In this document: one piece after another, positions 27,173 to 37,138 of the stretch
Layout: each line of letters starts with the position of its first letter
How positions within the stretch are numbered: position 1 is the first letter of the stretch
Source of the DNA: Rhizobium sp. 32-5/1
GTDB lineage: Bacteria; Pseudomonadota; Alphaproteobacteria; Rhizobiales; Rhizobiaceae
Reading direction: 5' to 3'
DNA length: 64,000 nucleotides
NCBI RefSeq assembly: GCF_029537235.1
Contig: NZ_CP120638.1
Location: 3,474,501 to 3,538,500 of the forward strand
The notes under the pieces: generated by a model
What the model was told of the DNA's origin: nothing
The model's database searches: none
The model's input: the letters and a program-made list of their open reading frames with translations, nothing else
Translations under genes and position numbers: made by a program

Positions 27173-27667
27173 ATGCCCTATCGTTCCACGGAAATCCTGT
27201 CGCCGGGCCCGGCAGACCCCGGACTGGTGGGCAAGGTGCCGTTGCACACTATTGCGCTTGCTCACGATCAGCGGCACCTTCGGCGCAAGCTTCTGCATCT
27301 GCCTGACGACGATGTGGTGATGCTCGACCTCAAGGAAGCTGTGATGCTGTCGCATGGCGATCTTTTGGTTCTCGACACCGGACAGCATGTGCGGATCGCG
27401 GCAATCGACGAGGCGCTCTATGATATCCGCCCGCGCGACCGGCAACACCTCATCGAACTGGCCTGGCATCTGGGCAATCGACATCTGCCCGCGGAACTGC
27501 GCCAAGACCGGATTCTGATCGCACGCGACCCGGTCATCAAGGCGATGCTTGAGGGCCTGGGCGCGACGGTAAACGAGGTCACGGAGCCTTTCCATCCGAT
27601 GCGCGGCGCCTATCACGGCACGGGCGGGCATAGCCACGGGCACGGCCACCATCACGCGCATGGTTGA
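27173..27667 (+). CDS. ureE: Urease nickel metallochaperone UreE
   Basis: 164 aa. It has the UreE peptide-binding and metal-binding domains ([21 protein letters not shown], then [19 protein letters not shown] and [14 protein letters not shown]) and a His-rich nickel-binding tail ([12 protein letters not shown]). It delivers nickel to the UreDFG complex. The stop overlaps the ureF start by 8 bases. Confidence 0.94.
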   Translation: MPYRSTEILSPGPADPGLVGKVPLHTIALAHDQRHLRRKLLHLPDDDVVMLDLKEAVMLSHGDLLVLDTGQHVRIAAIDEALYDIRPRDRQHLIELAWHLGNRHLPAELRQDRILIARDPVIKAMLEGLGATVNEVTEPFHPMRGAYHGTGGHSHGHGHHHAHG

Positions 27668-28331
27668 GCACGATCAGACGCAGGCGCTTGTCCGGCTGAT
27701 GACATGGTTGTCGCCAGCCTTTCCGATCGGTGCATTTTCCTATTCCGGCGGGCTGGAGCAGGCGATACACGACCGGTTGATCATCGATGCCGAGGCGCTC
27801 AGAGCATGGTTGGAGACGGCAATGACCAATGGTACGGGCTGGAACGATGCCGTGCTGCTGGCCGAAAGCTATCATGCCGTCGGCGACACTTTCCGCCTGC
27901 TGTCGGTGCGGGATCTTGGCATTGCGCTGGCCGGATCGCGGGAGCGGCATATGGAAACGACGCTGCAGGGTGAGGCGTTTCTATCGGCAGCAGGCCATTG
28001 GCCGCATTCGAGCCTGGACGCCCTGTCCGGCATGGCACCCTATCCCGTCGCGGTCGGGGCGGTGGGCGGGGTTCACGGGACTGGTCTTCAGCCTGTTATC
28101 GCTGCCTATCTGCATGCGCAGGCCTCGAATGCCGTTTCAGTGGCCATTCGCTGTGGCCTGACGGGCCAGCGCGACGGTGTCGGTATTCTGGCAGCGCTGG
28201 AGCCGGTCATCGGGGTGGTTTCTGCGAGAGCGGCATCCAGCACGCTCGACGATCTCGGCTCTGCGACCCTGATGGCGGATATTTCCGCGCTAAAGCACGA
28301 AACACTGCATTCGAGGCTGTTTCGGTCGTGA
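27660..28331 (+). CDS. ureF: Urease accessory protein UreF
   Basis: 223 aa, all-helical accessory protein that gates UreG GTPase during nickel insertion. Diagnostic stretches are [20 protein letters not shown] near residue 18 and the C-terminal [20 protein letters not shown] and [11 protein letters not shown]. It overlaps ureE and is followed by ureG after 32 bases. Confidence 0.93.
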   Translation: MVEHDQTQALVRLMTWLSPAFPIGAFSYSGGLEQAIHDRLIIDAEALRAWLETAMTNGTGWNDAVLLAESYHAVGDTFRLLSVRDLGIALAGSRERHMETTLQGEAFLSAAGHWPHSSLDALSGMAPYPVAVGAVGGVHGTGLQPVIAAYLHAQASNAVSVAIRCGLTGQRDGVGILAALEPVIGVVSARAASSTLDDLGSATLMADISALKHETLHSRLFRS

Positions 28332-28363
28332 ACGCGACAGCCGGATCTGAGAAGGACGAAACA

Positions 28364-28975
28364 ATGAAATCTGCAAACGGCCCCTTGCGCGTCGGCATCG
28401 GCGGTCCGGTCGGTTCGGGCAAGACGGCACTCACCGACAAGCTCTGCAAGGCGATGCGTGACCGCTATTCGGTCGCGGTGGTGACGAACGATATCTACAC
28501 GAAGGAAGACGCCGAGGCGCTGGTGCGGATGCAGGCGCTGCCATCCGACCGTATCGTCGGGGTCGAGACCGGCGGTTGCCCGCACACGGCCATCCGCGAG
28601 GATGCCTCGATCAATCTGCAGGCGATTGCCGATCTCAACCGGCGCATTCCCGATCTCGACGTCGTCTTCATCGAATCCGGCGGCGACAATCTGGCGGCGA
28701 CCTTTTCGCCTGACCTCGCCGATATCACCATCTACGTGATCTCTGTTTGCCAGGGTGAGGAAATTCCGCGCAAGGGCGGTCCGGGCATCACCCGCTCCGA
28801 CATTCTCGTCATCAACAAGATGGACCTGGCGCCCTATGTCGGCGCCGATCTCGACGTGATGGAGCGGGATGCAACCCGCATGCGCGCTGGCGGCGCCTTT
28901 GTGTTTTCCGACATGAAGCGGGGCGAGGGCGTCGACCAGATCGTGGAGTTTCTGACGGTCCACGGCGGTCTCTGA
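28364..28975 (+). CDS. ureG: Urease accessory GTPase UreG
   Basis: 203 aa SIMIBI-class GTPase: P-loop [15 protein letters not shown] near residue 12, the metal-binding CPH in [34 protein letters not shown] and the guanine motif [14 protein letters not shown]. It hydrolyses GTP to drive nickel loading of urease. GAAGGACG before ATG 28364 is a clear ribosome site; the longer upstream frame lies inside ureF. Last gene of the urt-ure unit, followed by a strong terminator. Confidence 0.95.
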   Translation: MKSANGPLRVGIGGPVGSGKTALTDKLCKAMRDRYSVAVVTNDIYTKEDAEALVRMQALPSDRIVGVETGGCPHTAIREDASINLQAIADLNRRIPDLDVVFIESGGDNLAATFSPDLADITIYVISVCQGEEIPRKGGPGITRSDILVINKMDLAPYVGADLDVMERDATRMRAGGAFVFSDMKRGEGVDQIVEFLTVHGGL

Positions 28976-28995
28976 AACAGACGCTTTTCAGAATA

Positions 28996-29034
28996 GAAAA
29001 AGCCGCGTGCAGAGTTTGCACGCGGCTTCTTTCT
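28996..29034. terminator. Bidirectional terminator after ureG
   Basis: AAGCCGCGTGCA (29000-29011), loop GAGTT, TGCACGCGGCTT (29017-29028), then CTTTCTTT; AAAA before the stem provides the tail for the minus-strand RND gene. It is a perfect 12-bp stem between convergent operons. Confidence 0.9.
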
Positions 29035-29049
29035 TTGTGGTGATTGTCG

Positions 29050-32000
29050 TTATTCCGCAGCCAGCGCCGGATGGTTGATGACGTTGGATCCGCCACCCTT
29101 GCCGGAGCGTCCCTCCAGGCGATCGAGGCGGGCCTGGAGTTCGTGGATCGTTTGCGTCTGGTCGTTGACGACTTCCGTCAGTTCCTCGTTTTCGAGAACA
29201 CGCATCTCCTCATCCTTGCGGCCGACCAAACGGCCGAAGATCCAGCCGAGCAGGTGCGACAGGTCGTCCATGATCAGGAAGAAGGCCGGCACGACGACAA
29301 GCGAGATCACCGTCGAGACGATGATGCCGCCGATCACGGCAATCGCCATCGGCGCGCGGAAGGAGCCGCCTTCGCCGACGCCGAGTGCCGACGGCAGCAT
29401 GCCGGCCGACATGGCGATCGAGGTCATGATGATCGGGCGTGCCCGCTTGCGGCCGGCCTCGACCATGGCCTGCGTGCGTTCCATGCCCTGATTGATCATC
29501 TCGATGGCGAAATCGACCAGCAGGATGGCGTTCTTCGTCACGATGCCCATCAGCATCAGAATGCCGATGAGAACAGGCATGGACATGGCGTTCTGTGTCA
29601 CGATCAGGCCGATCGCCACGCCGCCGATGGCGAGCGGCAGCGAGAACAGGATGGTGAAGGGCTGGATCACGTCCTTGAAGAGCAGGATCAGCACGACCAG
29701 AACCAGCATCAGGCCGAGCAGCATGGCATTGACGAAGCCCTGCTCCATTTCCGCCTGCACTTCCGCGTCGCCACTTTCGATGAACTGCACGCTCGGTGGC
29801 AGCGTCGTTTCCTTGGCGATTTCCTTGAAGCGGTCGGAGGCCGAGTTGAGCGCTACGCCGATCGGCAGATCGGCACCCATGGTCACGACCCGGTTGCGGT
29901 CGTACCGCTTGATCGAACTTGGGCCTTCCGAATAGTTGATATCCGCGACCGTCGCGAGCGGCACCAGAGCGCCGGCAGCGGTCTGGACCTTCAGGTTACG
30001 AATGGCGGCGAGATCGGTGCGGAAGTCCGTGTCGATCTGGACGCGGATCGGGATCTGCCGGTTGTCGAGCGACATCTTCGTCAGGGCCGCGTCAATATCG
30101 CCGATCGTGGCAACGCGAACGACATCGGCGATCTGTGACGTGGTGATGCCGAGACGGGACATCTGGTCCGCACGCGGCCGGATCTGCAGTTCCGGACGGG
30201 GCAGGGCGCCGTCCGGGCTGACATTGGCGAGCAGCGGTTCGCTACGCAGCTTGCCTTCAAGCAGGGCAACGGCGGAATTCAGGTCTTCGTCATTGTTGGA
30301 AAGCAGGTTGAAGGAGAGGTCGCGCTCGCCGCGGTCGTTGAGCTTAAGGATGCGGACATCAGGGATGGAACGAACGGCGGCATAGACCTGCTTTTCGATC
30401 TGCGCCTGCGGGATGATGCGGCCGGCTGGCGGCAGCTTCGGCATATATTGGCCGATCAGCGGCGCGCGCCCGAGCACGTCATTCACCAGCTTGTTCAAGA
30501 GCGAGTGATCGAGCTTGTGCAGCATGACGGTAATGGTCGCGCGGCGCAGTTCGAGGTCGCCCTTGGGCGATGCGCCGCCGAGCACGAAGATGCCTTCGAT
30601 GCCATCTAGGCCCTTGATCTTGTCGTAGATCTCAGCCGTCGTGCGGTCTGTGTCCTCCAGCATCGCATCCGGTGGCAGTTCGACGGAGAGCACGATGCGC
30701 GAGGCGTCTTCCGGCGGCAGGAAACTGCCGGGAACTGTCATCAGCAGCATGACCGAACCAAACACGAAGGCGATGGCCGCAAGCAGCGTCGCATAGCGCA
30801 TATACCAGCGGCGCGTCGTCACCGTGACGAGCCAGGTATAGCCGCGCATGATCGTGCCGTCCTTGTCGTCATGATGGCCATCGCCATCATTGGAGCGCAT
30901 CAGATAGGCTGCCATGACCGGTGTAATCAGTCGTGCGACTGCCAGTGAGAAGAACACCGAGACGGCAACCGTCAGGCCGAACTGGATGAAATACTGGCCG
31001 GGAATGCCGGGCATGAACGAGACCGGCACGAAGACGGCGATGATCGTGAACGTCGTGGCGATAACGGCGAGACCAATCTCGTCGGCGGCCTCGATGGCGG
31101 CGCGATACGGCGTCTTGCCCATCTTGATATGCCGGGCGATGTTCTCGATCTCGACAATCGCATCGTCCACCAGAATACCGGTGGCGAGCGTCAGCGCAAG
31201 GAAGCTGACGAGATTGAGCGAGAAGCCGAGCATGTCCATGACCCAGAAGGTCGGGACGGCCGAAAGCGGCAAGGCAAGCGCCGAGATCAGCGTTGCACGC
31301 CAGTTGCGCAGGAAGAGCAGCACGACCGCAACAGCCAGAAGTGCGCCTTCCAGCAGCGTATGGATGGCCGCTTCATAATTGCCATAGGTGAAATAGACGC
31401 TGTCGTTGATCAGCTTGATCGAGACGCCAGCGTTCTTCGCCCGGACCTCGTCAAGAGCGGCGGCAACGGTTTCCGCGACGGAAACCTCGCTTGCGCCCTT
31501 GGCGCGGAAGACGGCGAAGGTGACGACAGGGTCGCCATCGAAGCGCGAGAAGGATTTGGGCTCCTCATAGGTGTCGGTCACGGTGCCGAGTTCGGACAGG
31601 CGCACGAAGCGGCCGTTCGGCATGGCGATCATCGTGCCGGCCAGTCTTTCGACCGAGCGGGCATCGCCGAGCGTGCGGATGGCCTGTTCGCTGCCGCCCA
31701 CTTGGCCTCGGCCCGAGCCAAGGTCGGTGTTCATCCGGCGAAGCTGATTGTTCACGTCGGATGCGGTGATCCCGTAGGAGTTCAGCCGGTCTTCGTTAAG
31801 TTCGACGCGCACTTCGCGGTCGGCGCCGCCGTAGCGGTCAATGCGTCCGATGCCGCTCTTGCCCTGCAGTGCCCGCTTGATCGTGTCGTCCACAAACCAG
31901 GAAATTTCTTCCAGCGTCATGCCCGGAGAAGACACGGCAAAGGTCTGGATTGCCTGACCCTCGACATCCACCTTGGCGACGATCGGTTCTTCGATGGAGG

Positions 32001-32361
32001 CCGGCAGATCGCCCCGGATGCGGTCGATCGCGTCCTTGGTGTCCTGGACCGCCTGGTTGGTCGGAACGTCCATCATGAACTGCACGGCCGTCGTCGACAT
32101 GCCGTCGCTGATAGTCGAGGTGATGTGATCGACGCCGGAAATCCCGGCGACCGCGTCCTCGATCTCCTTGGTAACCTGCGTCTCGAGTTCGGCCGGAGCC
32201 GCGCCGCTTTGCCCGACGCTGATCGAGACGATCGGAACGTCGATGTTCGGAAAGCGGGTAATCGGCAGCGTATTGAAAGCCTGATATCCAAGGAACATCA
32301 GGACGACGAAGGCGAGGATCGGCGCGATCGGATTGCGAATGGCCCAGGCTGAAAAGTTCAT
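29050..32361 (-). CDS. RND-family multidrug efflux transporter
   Basis: 1103-aa inner-membrane proton-driven pump of the AcrB/MexF superfamily. The N-terminus is an in-plane helix (NFSAWAIRNPIAPILAFV); the transmembrane Asp pair that carries protons is in GILVDDAIVEIENI. Two large periplasmic loops and twelve membrane segments are visible. Beyond the last segment is a ~55-residue cytoplasmic tail with a coiled coil (VNDQTQTIHELQARLDRLEG), longer than in AcrB. It is encoded 14 bases after its adaptor. No outer-membrane factor gene is adjacent, so a TolC encoded elsewhere is presumably used. Confidence 0.9.
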   Translation of the reverse strand: MNFSAWAIRNPIAPILAFVVLMFLGYQAFNTLPITRFPNIDVPIVSISVGQSGAAPAELETQVTKEIEDAVAGISGVDHITSTISDGMSTTAVQFMMDVPTNQAVQDTKDAIDRIRGDLPASIEEPIVAKVDVEGQAIQTFAVSSPGMTLEEISWFVDDTIKRALQGKSGIGRIDRYGGADREVRVELNEDRLNSYGITASDVNNQLRRMNTDLGSGRGQVGGSEQAIRTLGDARSVERLAGTMIAMPNGRFVRLSELGTVTDTYEEPKSFSRFDGDPVVTFAVFRAKGASEVSVAETVAAALDEVRAKNAGVSIKLINDSVYFTYGNYEAAIHTLLEGALLAVAVVLLFLRNWRATLISALALPLSAVPTFWVMDMLGFSLNLVSFLALTLATGILVDDAIVEIENIARHIKMGKTPYRAAIEAADEIGLAVIATTFTIIAVFVPVSFMPGIPGQYFIQFGLTVAVSVFFSLAVARLITPVMAAYLMRSNDGDGHHDDKDGTIMRGYTWLVTVTTRRWYMRYATLLAAIAFVFGSVMLLMTVPGSFLPPEDASRIVLSVELPPDAMLEDTDRTTAEIYDKIKGLDGIEGIFVLGGASPKGDLELRRATITVMLHKLDHSLLNKLVNDVLGRAPLIGQYMPKLPPAGRIIPQAQIEKQVYAAVRSIPDVRILKLNDRGERDLSFNLLSNNDEDLNSAVALLEGKLRSEPLLANVSPDGALPRPELQIRPRADQMSRLGITTSQIADVVRVATIGDIDAALTKMSLDNRQIPIRVQIDTDFRTDLAAIRNLKVQTAAGALVPLATVADINYSEGPSSIKRYDRNRVVTMGADLPIGVALNSASDRFKEIAKETTLPPSVQFIESGDAEVQAEMEQGFVNAMLLGLMLVLVVLILLFKDVIQPFTILFSLPLAIGGVAIGLIVTQNAMSMPVLIGILMLMGIVTKNAILLVDFAIEMINQGMERTQAMVEAGRKRARPIIMTSIAMSAGMLPSALGVGEGGSFRAPMAIAVIGGIIVSTVISLVVVPAFFLIMDDLSHLLGWIFGRLVGRKDEEMRVLENEELTEVVNDQTQTIHELQARLDRLEGRSGKGGGSNVINHPALAAE

Positions 32362-32375
32362 CGAGCGCGTTCCCG

Positions 32376-33578
32376 TTAATTCGTTGCGGCTTGGTTGGCG
32401 TCTGGGGTCGGCTTGACCGGATTGATCTTGTCGCCGTCGCGCACATAGGCGCCCGCCTTGGCGACAACCTCGTCTCCGGGTGTCAGCCCGGCGGTGATTT
32501 CGATGAACTTGCCGTCCTGAATGCCGGTTTCGACCTTCACGATGCGGACGACGCCGTTTTCCACCTTGCGTACCGTGATTTCATCGCGCGAGGTCATGAC
32601 AGCTGTCAGCGGCAGAACGATGGCCTGCTTCTCCTCGACGATCAGATCGGCATTGGCATACATGCCGACGCGGGCTTTTTCAGGCTCGGCGAGGCTGACG
32701 TAGACCGTTCCGAGACGGGTCTGGTCGTCCACCTTGGGCGAAATCAGGCGGATCGTGCCGTCGAGCACGTTCTTGCCATCGGCCAGCATCACGCGAGCCT
32801 TCTGGCCGACCGCGATCTTCAGGAGGTCGGATTCGGAGACGTCGGCCTTCATCTCGACCGCGCCGTCGCGGATGATGGTGAACAGCGGTTCGCCGGCGCC
32901 ACTGGCAATGGCCCCGACCTTGGCGGTCTTGGCCGCAATCACACCGCTGACCGGCGCCTTCACTTCTGTCCGGGCAAGCCGCAGATCGACGTCGGAGATC
33001 TGCGATTCAACCACCTTGATCTCCGCCCTTGCGACCGCGATGAACTGCTCTGCCGAATTGACCCGTGCGCGCGCGGCCGTGGCCGTGGCTTCGTTCTGGT
33101 CAGCCTGCGCAGTCGAGACCGTGCCGGAATCGGCGAGCTTGCGTGACCGCGTGGCTGTGCGGACGGCCTCGTCCGCGGTCGCCTGGGCTTCGGCGAGTTG
33201 TGCTTCGTATTGCGCCAGCGAGGCATTTGCCTTTGCAAGGTTTGCAGCACTTTCGCTCTTGGTCAGCAGGAGGTTGTCGTTGTTGAGTACGACGAGCGTG
33301 CTGCCTTCCTCCACACGGTCGCCGATATCGGCATTGAGCGTGCGGATCGAAAGGCCATCAACGAGCGGGGATACGTATGTTTCTTCGACCGCCTGGATGG
33401 TTCCTGTGGCGACAACGCGGTCAACGATCGGCTGGTTCTTCGCTTGCGTCACGACAATCGCGGGCAAAGCCACTTCCTGGGTTGCGGCGGCAGGCTCCTG
33501 TGCCCGCACGGGCGCCGCCATTGCGATCACCATGACAGATGCGGACATGCCGGCGGCGAATACTGCTTTGAAAGCCAT
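32376..33578 (-). CDS. RND efflux periplasmic adaptor (membrane fusion) protein
   Basis: 400 aa from ATG 33578, preceded by AGGGA. A signal peptide covers residues 1-26 (MAAPVRA-QEPAA). The order is typical for HlyD/MFP adaptors: lipoyl half (IVDRVVATGTIQAVEETYVSP), a long alpha-helical hairpin (about 85-170, rich in Ala, Glu and Arg), the second lipoyl half (VKAPVSGVIAAKTAKVG), then a beta-barrel and membrane-proximal domain. It links the RND pump to an outer-membrane channel. Confidence 0.9.
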   Translation of the reverse strand: MAFKAVFAAGMSASVMVIAMAAPVRAQEPAAATQEVALPAIVVTQAKNQPIVDRVVATGTIQAVEETYVSPLVDGLSIRTLNADIGDRVEEGSTLVVLNNDNLLLTKSESAANLAKANASLAQYEAQLAEAQATADEAVRTATRSRKLADSGTVSTAQADQNEATATAARARVNSAEQFIAVARAEIKVVESQISDVDLRLARTEVKAPVSGVIAAKTAKVGAIASGAGEPLFTIIRDGAVEMKADVSESDLLKIAVGQKARVMLADGKNVLDGTIRLISPKVDDQTRLGTVYVSLAEPEKARVGMYANADLIVEEKQAIVLPLTAVMTSRDEITVRKVENGVVRIVKVETGIQDGKFIEITAGLTPGDEVVAKAGAYVRDGDKINPVKPTPDANQAATN

Positions 33579-33581
33579 CAC

Positions 33582-33932
33582 ACTTGTTCCCTGAAATTCG
33601 TATTCTGCCGTCCGTGTGTCACAGCCTAGCGACAGCGAGTGTGGCTCTTGAAGCCATTTTCCCGCGCATGCCGGCTGTTACAGGGACCAATTCTTCTCCG
33701 GCGCACCATCCTCTGCGCCGAAGCTGATGTAGCCGCGCGGCCATCCGGTTACAAGGCGCCGCGCGAAAGAATGGTGCCTCACTATTTCTATCAGTTGGTC
33801 TTCGCAATGCAACGTACTTTTTGTGCCGTTACGTTGCGCCCGATCATCAGGATTTGCGGGTGTGGCGCAAATGCAAGAAACGCGCGGCCAGGACCGCGCG
33901 TTTCTCAAAAACGCCAAGGATGGAAACAGATG
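33582..33932. other. Intergenic region upstream of the RND operon
   Basis: About 350 bases. No convincing gene: the short frames overlap one another and have no family resemblance. It holds the presumed promoter of the efflux operon and, at 33809-33837, an inverted repeat GCAACGTA-N13-TACGTTGC whose half-sites are 21 bases apart centre to centre, a spacing usual for dimeric regulators. A terminator for the convergent-side ABC operon is listed separately. Confidence 0.45.
33878..33903 (-). terminator. Hairpin ending the minus-strand ABC transporter operon
   Basis: AAACGCGCGG (33878-33887), loop CCAGGA, CCGCGCGTTT (33894-33903). On the minus strand a short T-rich stretch (TTTCTTGC) follows. 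The stem is perfect; the tail is weak. Confidence 0.7.
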
Positions 33933-34924
33933 TTATTTCAGCGCTTCTGCGGTGATGTCGAGCGTGAAGGCACCTTCCGGCTCCTTGGTGATAACAGGGT
34001 CGGAACCGCCCTTCATCAGCGAGGCGACCGTGCGCTTGTAGTCGGCTTCGTCAAGCGCGCCGTTGGAGCCGGCGGTGAGCTTGGCCACTTCGCCCATCAT
34101 GCGCTTCTGGTGCTCTTCGGTCTGGGCGCCGGTGGAATCGTTTTCAAGAACGATGCCGGCGGCTTCATCCGGATTGGCTTCGGCATATTTCCAGCCCTTC
34201 ATCGAGGCACGCACGAACTTGACCATCTTTTCCTTGAAGGCAGGGTCCTTGAGCTTGTCTTCGAGCACGTAGAGGCCGTCTTCCAGCGTGGCGACGCCCT
34301 GATCCTCGTATTTGAAGGTCACGAGGTCTTCCGCCTTGATGCCGGCATCGATGACCTGCCAGTATTCGTTGTATGTCATGGTCGAGATGCAGGCGGCCTG
34401 CTTCTGGATCAGCGGATCGACGTTGAAGCCCTGCTTGAGAACGGTGACTCCTCCGGACCGCCATCGGTCTTGAGACCGAGCTGGCTCATCCAGGAGAGGA
34501 ACGGATATTCATTGCCGAAGAACCAGACGCCGAGTGTCTTACCCTTGAAGTCGGCCGGTGTGGCAACGCCGGATTCCTTCAGGCAGGTCAGCATCATGCC
34601 CGAAGACTTGAAGGGCTGGGCGATATTGACGAGCGGCACACCCTTTTCGCGGGTGGCAAGGGCTGACGGCATCCAGTCGACGACCACATCGGCGCCACCG
34701 CCTGCAATCACCTGCGGCGGTGCGATGTCCGGGCCGCCCGGCTTGATCTCGACATCGAGGCCTTCGGCTTCATAGAAGCCCTTGTCTTTGGCGACATAAT
34801 AGCCTGCGAACTGCGCCTGGGTGACCCACTTCAGCTGTAGGACCACCTTGTCGGCGGCTTCCGCCTGAAAGGCGGACAGCGAAAAGGCGCTGGCCAGAAG
34901 CATGGAGGCAAGTTTCGTTTTCAT
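33933..34924 (-). CDS. ABC transporter substrate-binding protein (SsuA/ThiY/NMT1-like), apparent frameshift
   Basis: 330 aa when one G is added at CC 34450-34451, which restores GGPEGVTVLKQGFNVDPLIQ. A signal peptide covers residues 1-23 (SAFQAEA-ADKVVLQLKWV). The mature start QLKWVTQAQFAGYYVAKDKG and GGPDIAPPQVIAGGGADVV match the NMT1/ThiY-like periplasmic proteins that bind pyrimidines, thiamine precursors, riboflavin or sulfonates. The substrate is not readable, but the operon sits beside pyrimidine catabolism genes. It is the last gene of the ATPase-small membrane protein-permease-permease-binding protein operon. Confidence 0.82.
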
Positions 34925-35012
34925 CTCAGTTCCCTCTTTTTGTTATGCCCTTCCTTTGCGGTCGGGCGGCCTTCTTCATCGTGCCCGTCCTTGAGCGGAC
35001 GAGCCCTTCTCC

Positions 35013-35897
35013 TCATACCGTGCGCGAATTCCTCACGGACGGGTGCCAGAACGTGACGGCCCGCTCGATGAGCGCGACCACCCCGTAAAAGACAGAGCCA
35101 GCCACCGCCGCAACGGCGATTTCGGCCCAAACCATGTCGACGTTCATGCGCCCCACTTCCGTGGAGATGCGGAAGCCCATGCCGACGATGGGCGTCCCGA
35201 AGAATTCAGCGACAATCGCCCCGATCAGCGCCAATGTCGAATTGATTTTCAGCGCATTGAAGATGAACGGCCAGGCGGCCGGCAGGCGCAGCTTGACGAG
35301 CGTCTGGAACCAGGTGGCCGCATAGGTGTGCATCAGGTCGCGTTCCATGTGGCTGGCGGCCGCAAGGCCGGAAACGGTGTTCACCAGCATCGGGAAAAAG
35401 GTCATGATGACGACGACCGCGACCTTCGACTGCCAGTCGAAGCCGAACCACATGACCATGATCGGGGCGACGCCGATGACGGGTAGGGCGGAGACGAAAT
35501 TGCCAAGCGGCAGCAACCCTTTCTGCAGGAAGGGCGAGCGGTCGATGGCAAGTGCCACGAGGAAACCGAGGCCGCAGCCGAGCGTGTAGCCGATGATGAC
35601 CGCCTTGAGAAAAGTCTGCTGGAAATCCGCCCAGAGAATCGGCACGGAATTGATCAGCCGCACCCAGATCATCGATGGCGGCGGCAGAAGCACTGAAGGG
35701 ATAGCGAAGCCGCGGACAATGCCTTCCCAGAGCACGAGGATCGACACGCCGAACAGGAGCGGCACGATGATCCGCGCTGTACGGTTGAGCGCGTCGCTTC
35801 TAAACGTCTGGCGTACCAGCCATTCGTTGAAGGCCCAGGCTGCCAGCCAGAAGACGATGGCCGCCGCCAAGGCGCCCATATTTGTTGTCTGGTTCAT
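35013..35897 (-). CDS. ABC transporter permease, SsuC/ThiX type
   Basis: 294 aa with about six to eight membrane segments and the BPD-type inner-membrane motif region (ASHMERDLMHTYAATWFQTL, KLRLPAAWPFIFNALKI). It is one of two different permeases of the same transporter; its start overlaps the end of the second permease gene by 4 bases. The C-terminal stretch RAVTFWHPSVRNSRTV is typical of the family. Confidence 0.87.
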   Translation of the reverse strand: MNQTTNMGALAAAIVFWLAAWAFNEWLVRQTFRSDALNRTARIIVPLLFGVSILVLWEGIVRGFAIPSVLLPPPSMIWVRLINSVPILWADFQQTFLKAVIIGYTLGCGLGFLVALAIDRSPFLQKGLLPLGNFVSALPVIGVAPIMVMWFGFDWQSKVAVVVIMTFFPMLVNTVSGLAAASHMERDLMHTYAATWFQTLVKLRLPAAWPFIFNALKINSTLALIGAIVAEFFGTPIVGMGFRISTEVGRMNVDMVWAEIAVAAVAGSVFYGVVALIERAVTFWHPSVRNSRTV

Positions 35898-36784
35898 GGC
35901 TTGACCCCCATGCGCTTGAGAACGGCGGTATGGGCAAAGCCGACGATGAGCACCAAAGTCGCGGCAAGTGCGGCGGCCATGAACAATGCCGACCAGATCT
36001 GCACCGTCTGGCCGTAATAGGAGCCGGCAAGCAGCCGGGCACCGAGACCGGCAACGGCCCCTGTCGGCAGTTCGCCAACGATGGCGCCGACCAGCGAAAT
36101 CGCCACCGCAACCTTCAGCGAGGTGAACAGGTAGGGCATCGAGGCCGGCCAGCGCAGTTTCCAGAAGGTCTGGGATTTACTGGCATGGTAGGTGTGCATC
36201 AGATCAAGCTGGATCTGCTCGGGGCTGCGCAGGCCCTTGACCATGCCGACAACCACAGGGAAGAACGAGAGATAGGTGGAGATCAGCGCCTTGGGCAGAA
36301 GCCCCGCAATGCCGATCGCGTTCAGGACCACGATGATCATCGGCGCGATGGCCAGAATCGGGATCGTCTGGCTGGCGATGACCCAGGGCATGAAGGAACG
36401 GTCCATCGCCTTGTTGTGGACGATGCCGATTGCCAGAACGATGCCGAGAGCGCCACCCATGACGAAACCCAGCAGCGTCGCCGACAGCGTGATCCAGGCA
36501 TGGTAGACGAGGCTGCGCTTGGAGGTGATCGCCTTGTTGACGGTCGTATCCCAGATTTCCGCAACCACCTGATGCGGCGCCGGCAGTACCGGCCGCGCCT
36601 GAAACATGGTCTTCGGCACGATTTCGGAAAAGGTGATCGTCGTTCCGGCCCGGCCCGCGGTATCGCGCTCGAAGGGGGCGTTTAGGAAGACGACGGCGAT
36701 ATACCAGATGACAAGGAGGGCGATGAGGATGCTGCCCACCGGCAGCACGCGATCGTGAATGAAACTCGGTTTTTCCATCGTCAC
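35894..36784 (-). CDS. ABC transporter permease, SsuC/ThiX type
   Basis: 296 aa (GTG 36784; ATG 36778 two codons later is equally possible). It has an N-terminal membrane anchor, a periplasmic stretch, then the permease core with EQIQLDLMHTYHASKSQTFW and KLRWPASMPYLFTSLKVA. Paired with the adjacent, only distantly similar permease it probably forms a heterodimeric channel, as in transporters for pyrimidine-like compounds. The start overlaps the stop of the small membrane protein gene. Confidence 0.87.
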   Translation of the reverse strand: MTMEKPSFIHDRVLPVGSILIALLVIWYIAVVFLNAPFERDTAGRAGTTITFSEIVPKTMFQARPVLPAPHQVVAEIWDTTVNKAITSKRSLVYHAWITLSATLLGFVMGGALGIVLAIGIVHNKAMDRSFMPWVIASQTIPILAIAPMIIVVLNAIGIAGLLPKALISTYLSFFPVVVGMVKGLRSPEQIQLDLMHTYHASKSQTFWKLRWPASMPYLFTSLKVAVAISLVGAIVGELPTGAVAGLGARLLAGSYYGQTVQIWSALFMAAALAATLVLIVGFAHTAVLKRMGVKP

Positions 36785-37115
36785 GCCTTTCCACTGATCG
36801 GCAGCATCATCAGCCCCATCGACACGATGCCGAGACCGACGCCGGCCATCTGCACGAGGCTGAGCCTTTCGCCGAAGAAACCGAAGGCGATGAGGTTGAC
36901 CAGCACCAATTGCACGACCGCCGAAAGCGATATGGCAAGCCCGAGCCCCCGGTGCGCATCAGCTTCAGCATGACCAGGTTGCCGACCATGTAAAGCCCAA
37001 GCGACAGCATGAGCACCAGCACATTGTTATTGCCGACATAGGCCCGCGAAGCGGTGGCGCCGCCAAGGAAGATCATGGTCGCGAGGAACAGCCAGAAGGC
37101 GTATGGGGCGGTCAT
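36781..37115 (-). CDS. Small EamA/SMR-like membrane protein, apparent frameshift
   Basis: 111 aa after one base is added to the CCCCC run 36946-36950; the restored protein reads MRTGGLGLAISLSAVVQLVL and ends in LMMLPISGKA with a TGA at 36781-36783. It has four membrane segments of the drug/metabolite transporter (DMT) half-repeat type. It lies inside the ABC operon between the ATPase and permease genes, with its stop overlapping the next start, so it is co-translated with a transporter of a different class. Whether it assists the ABC system or exports a product is unknown. Confidence 0.72.
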
Positions 37116-37138
37116 GGGTCGATCCCCGTTGTGTGGTA

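Noticed and set aside
33619..33807. A 62-codon minus-strand frame in the efflux upstream region
   Set aside because: No ribosome site, no family resemblance, and it overlaps the presumed promoter region.
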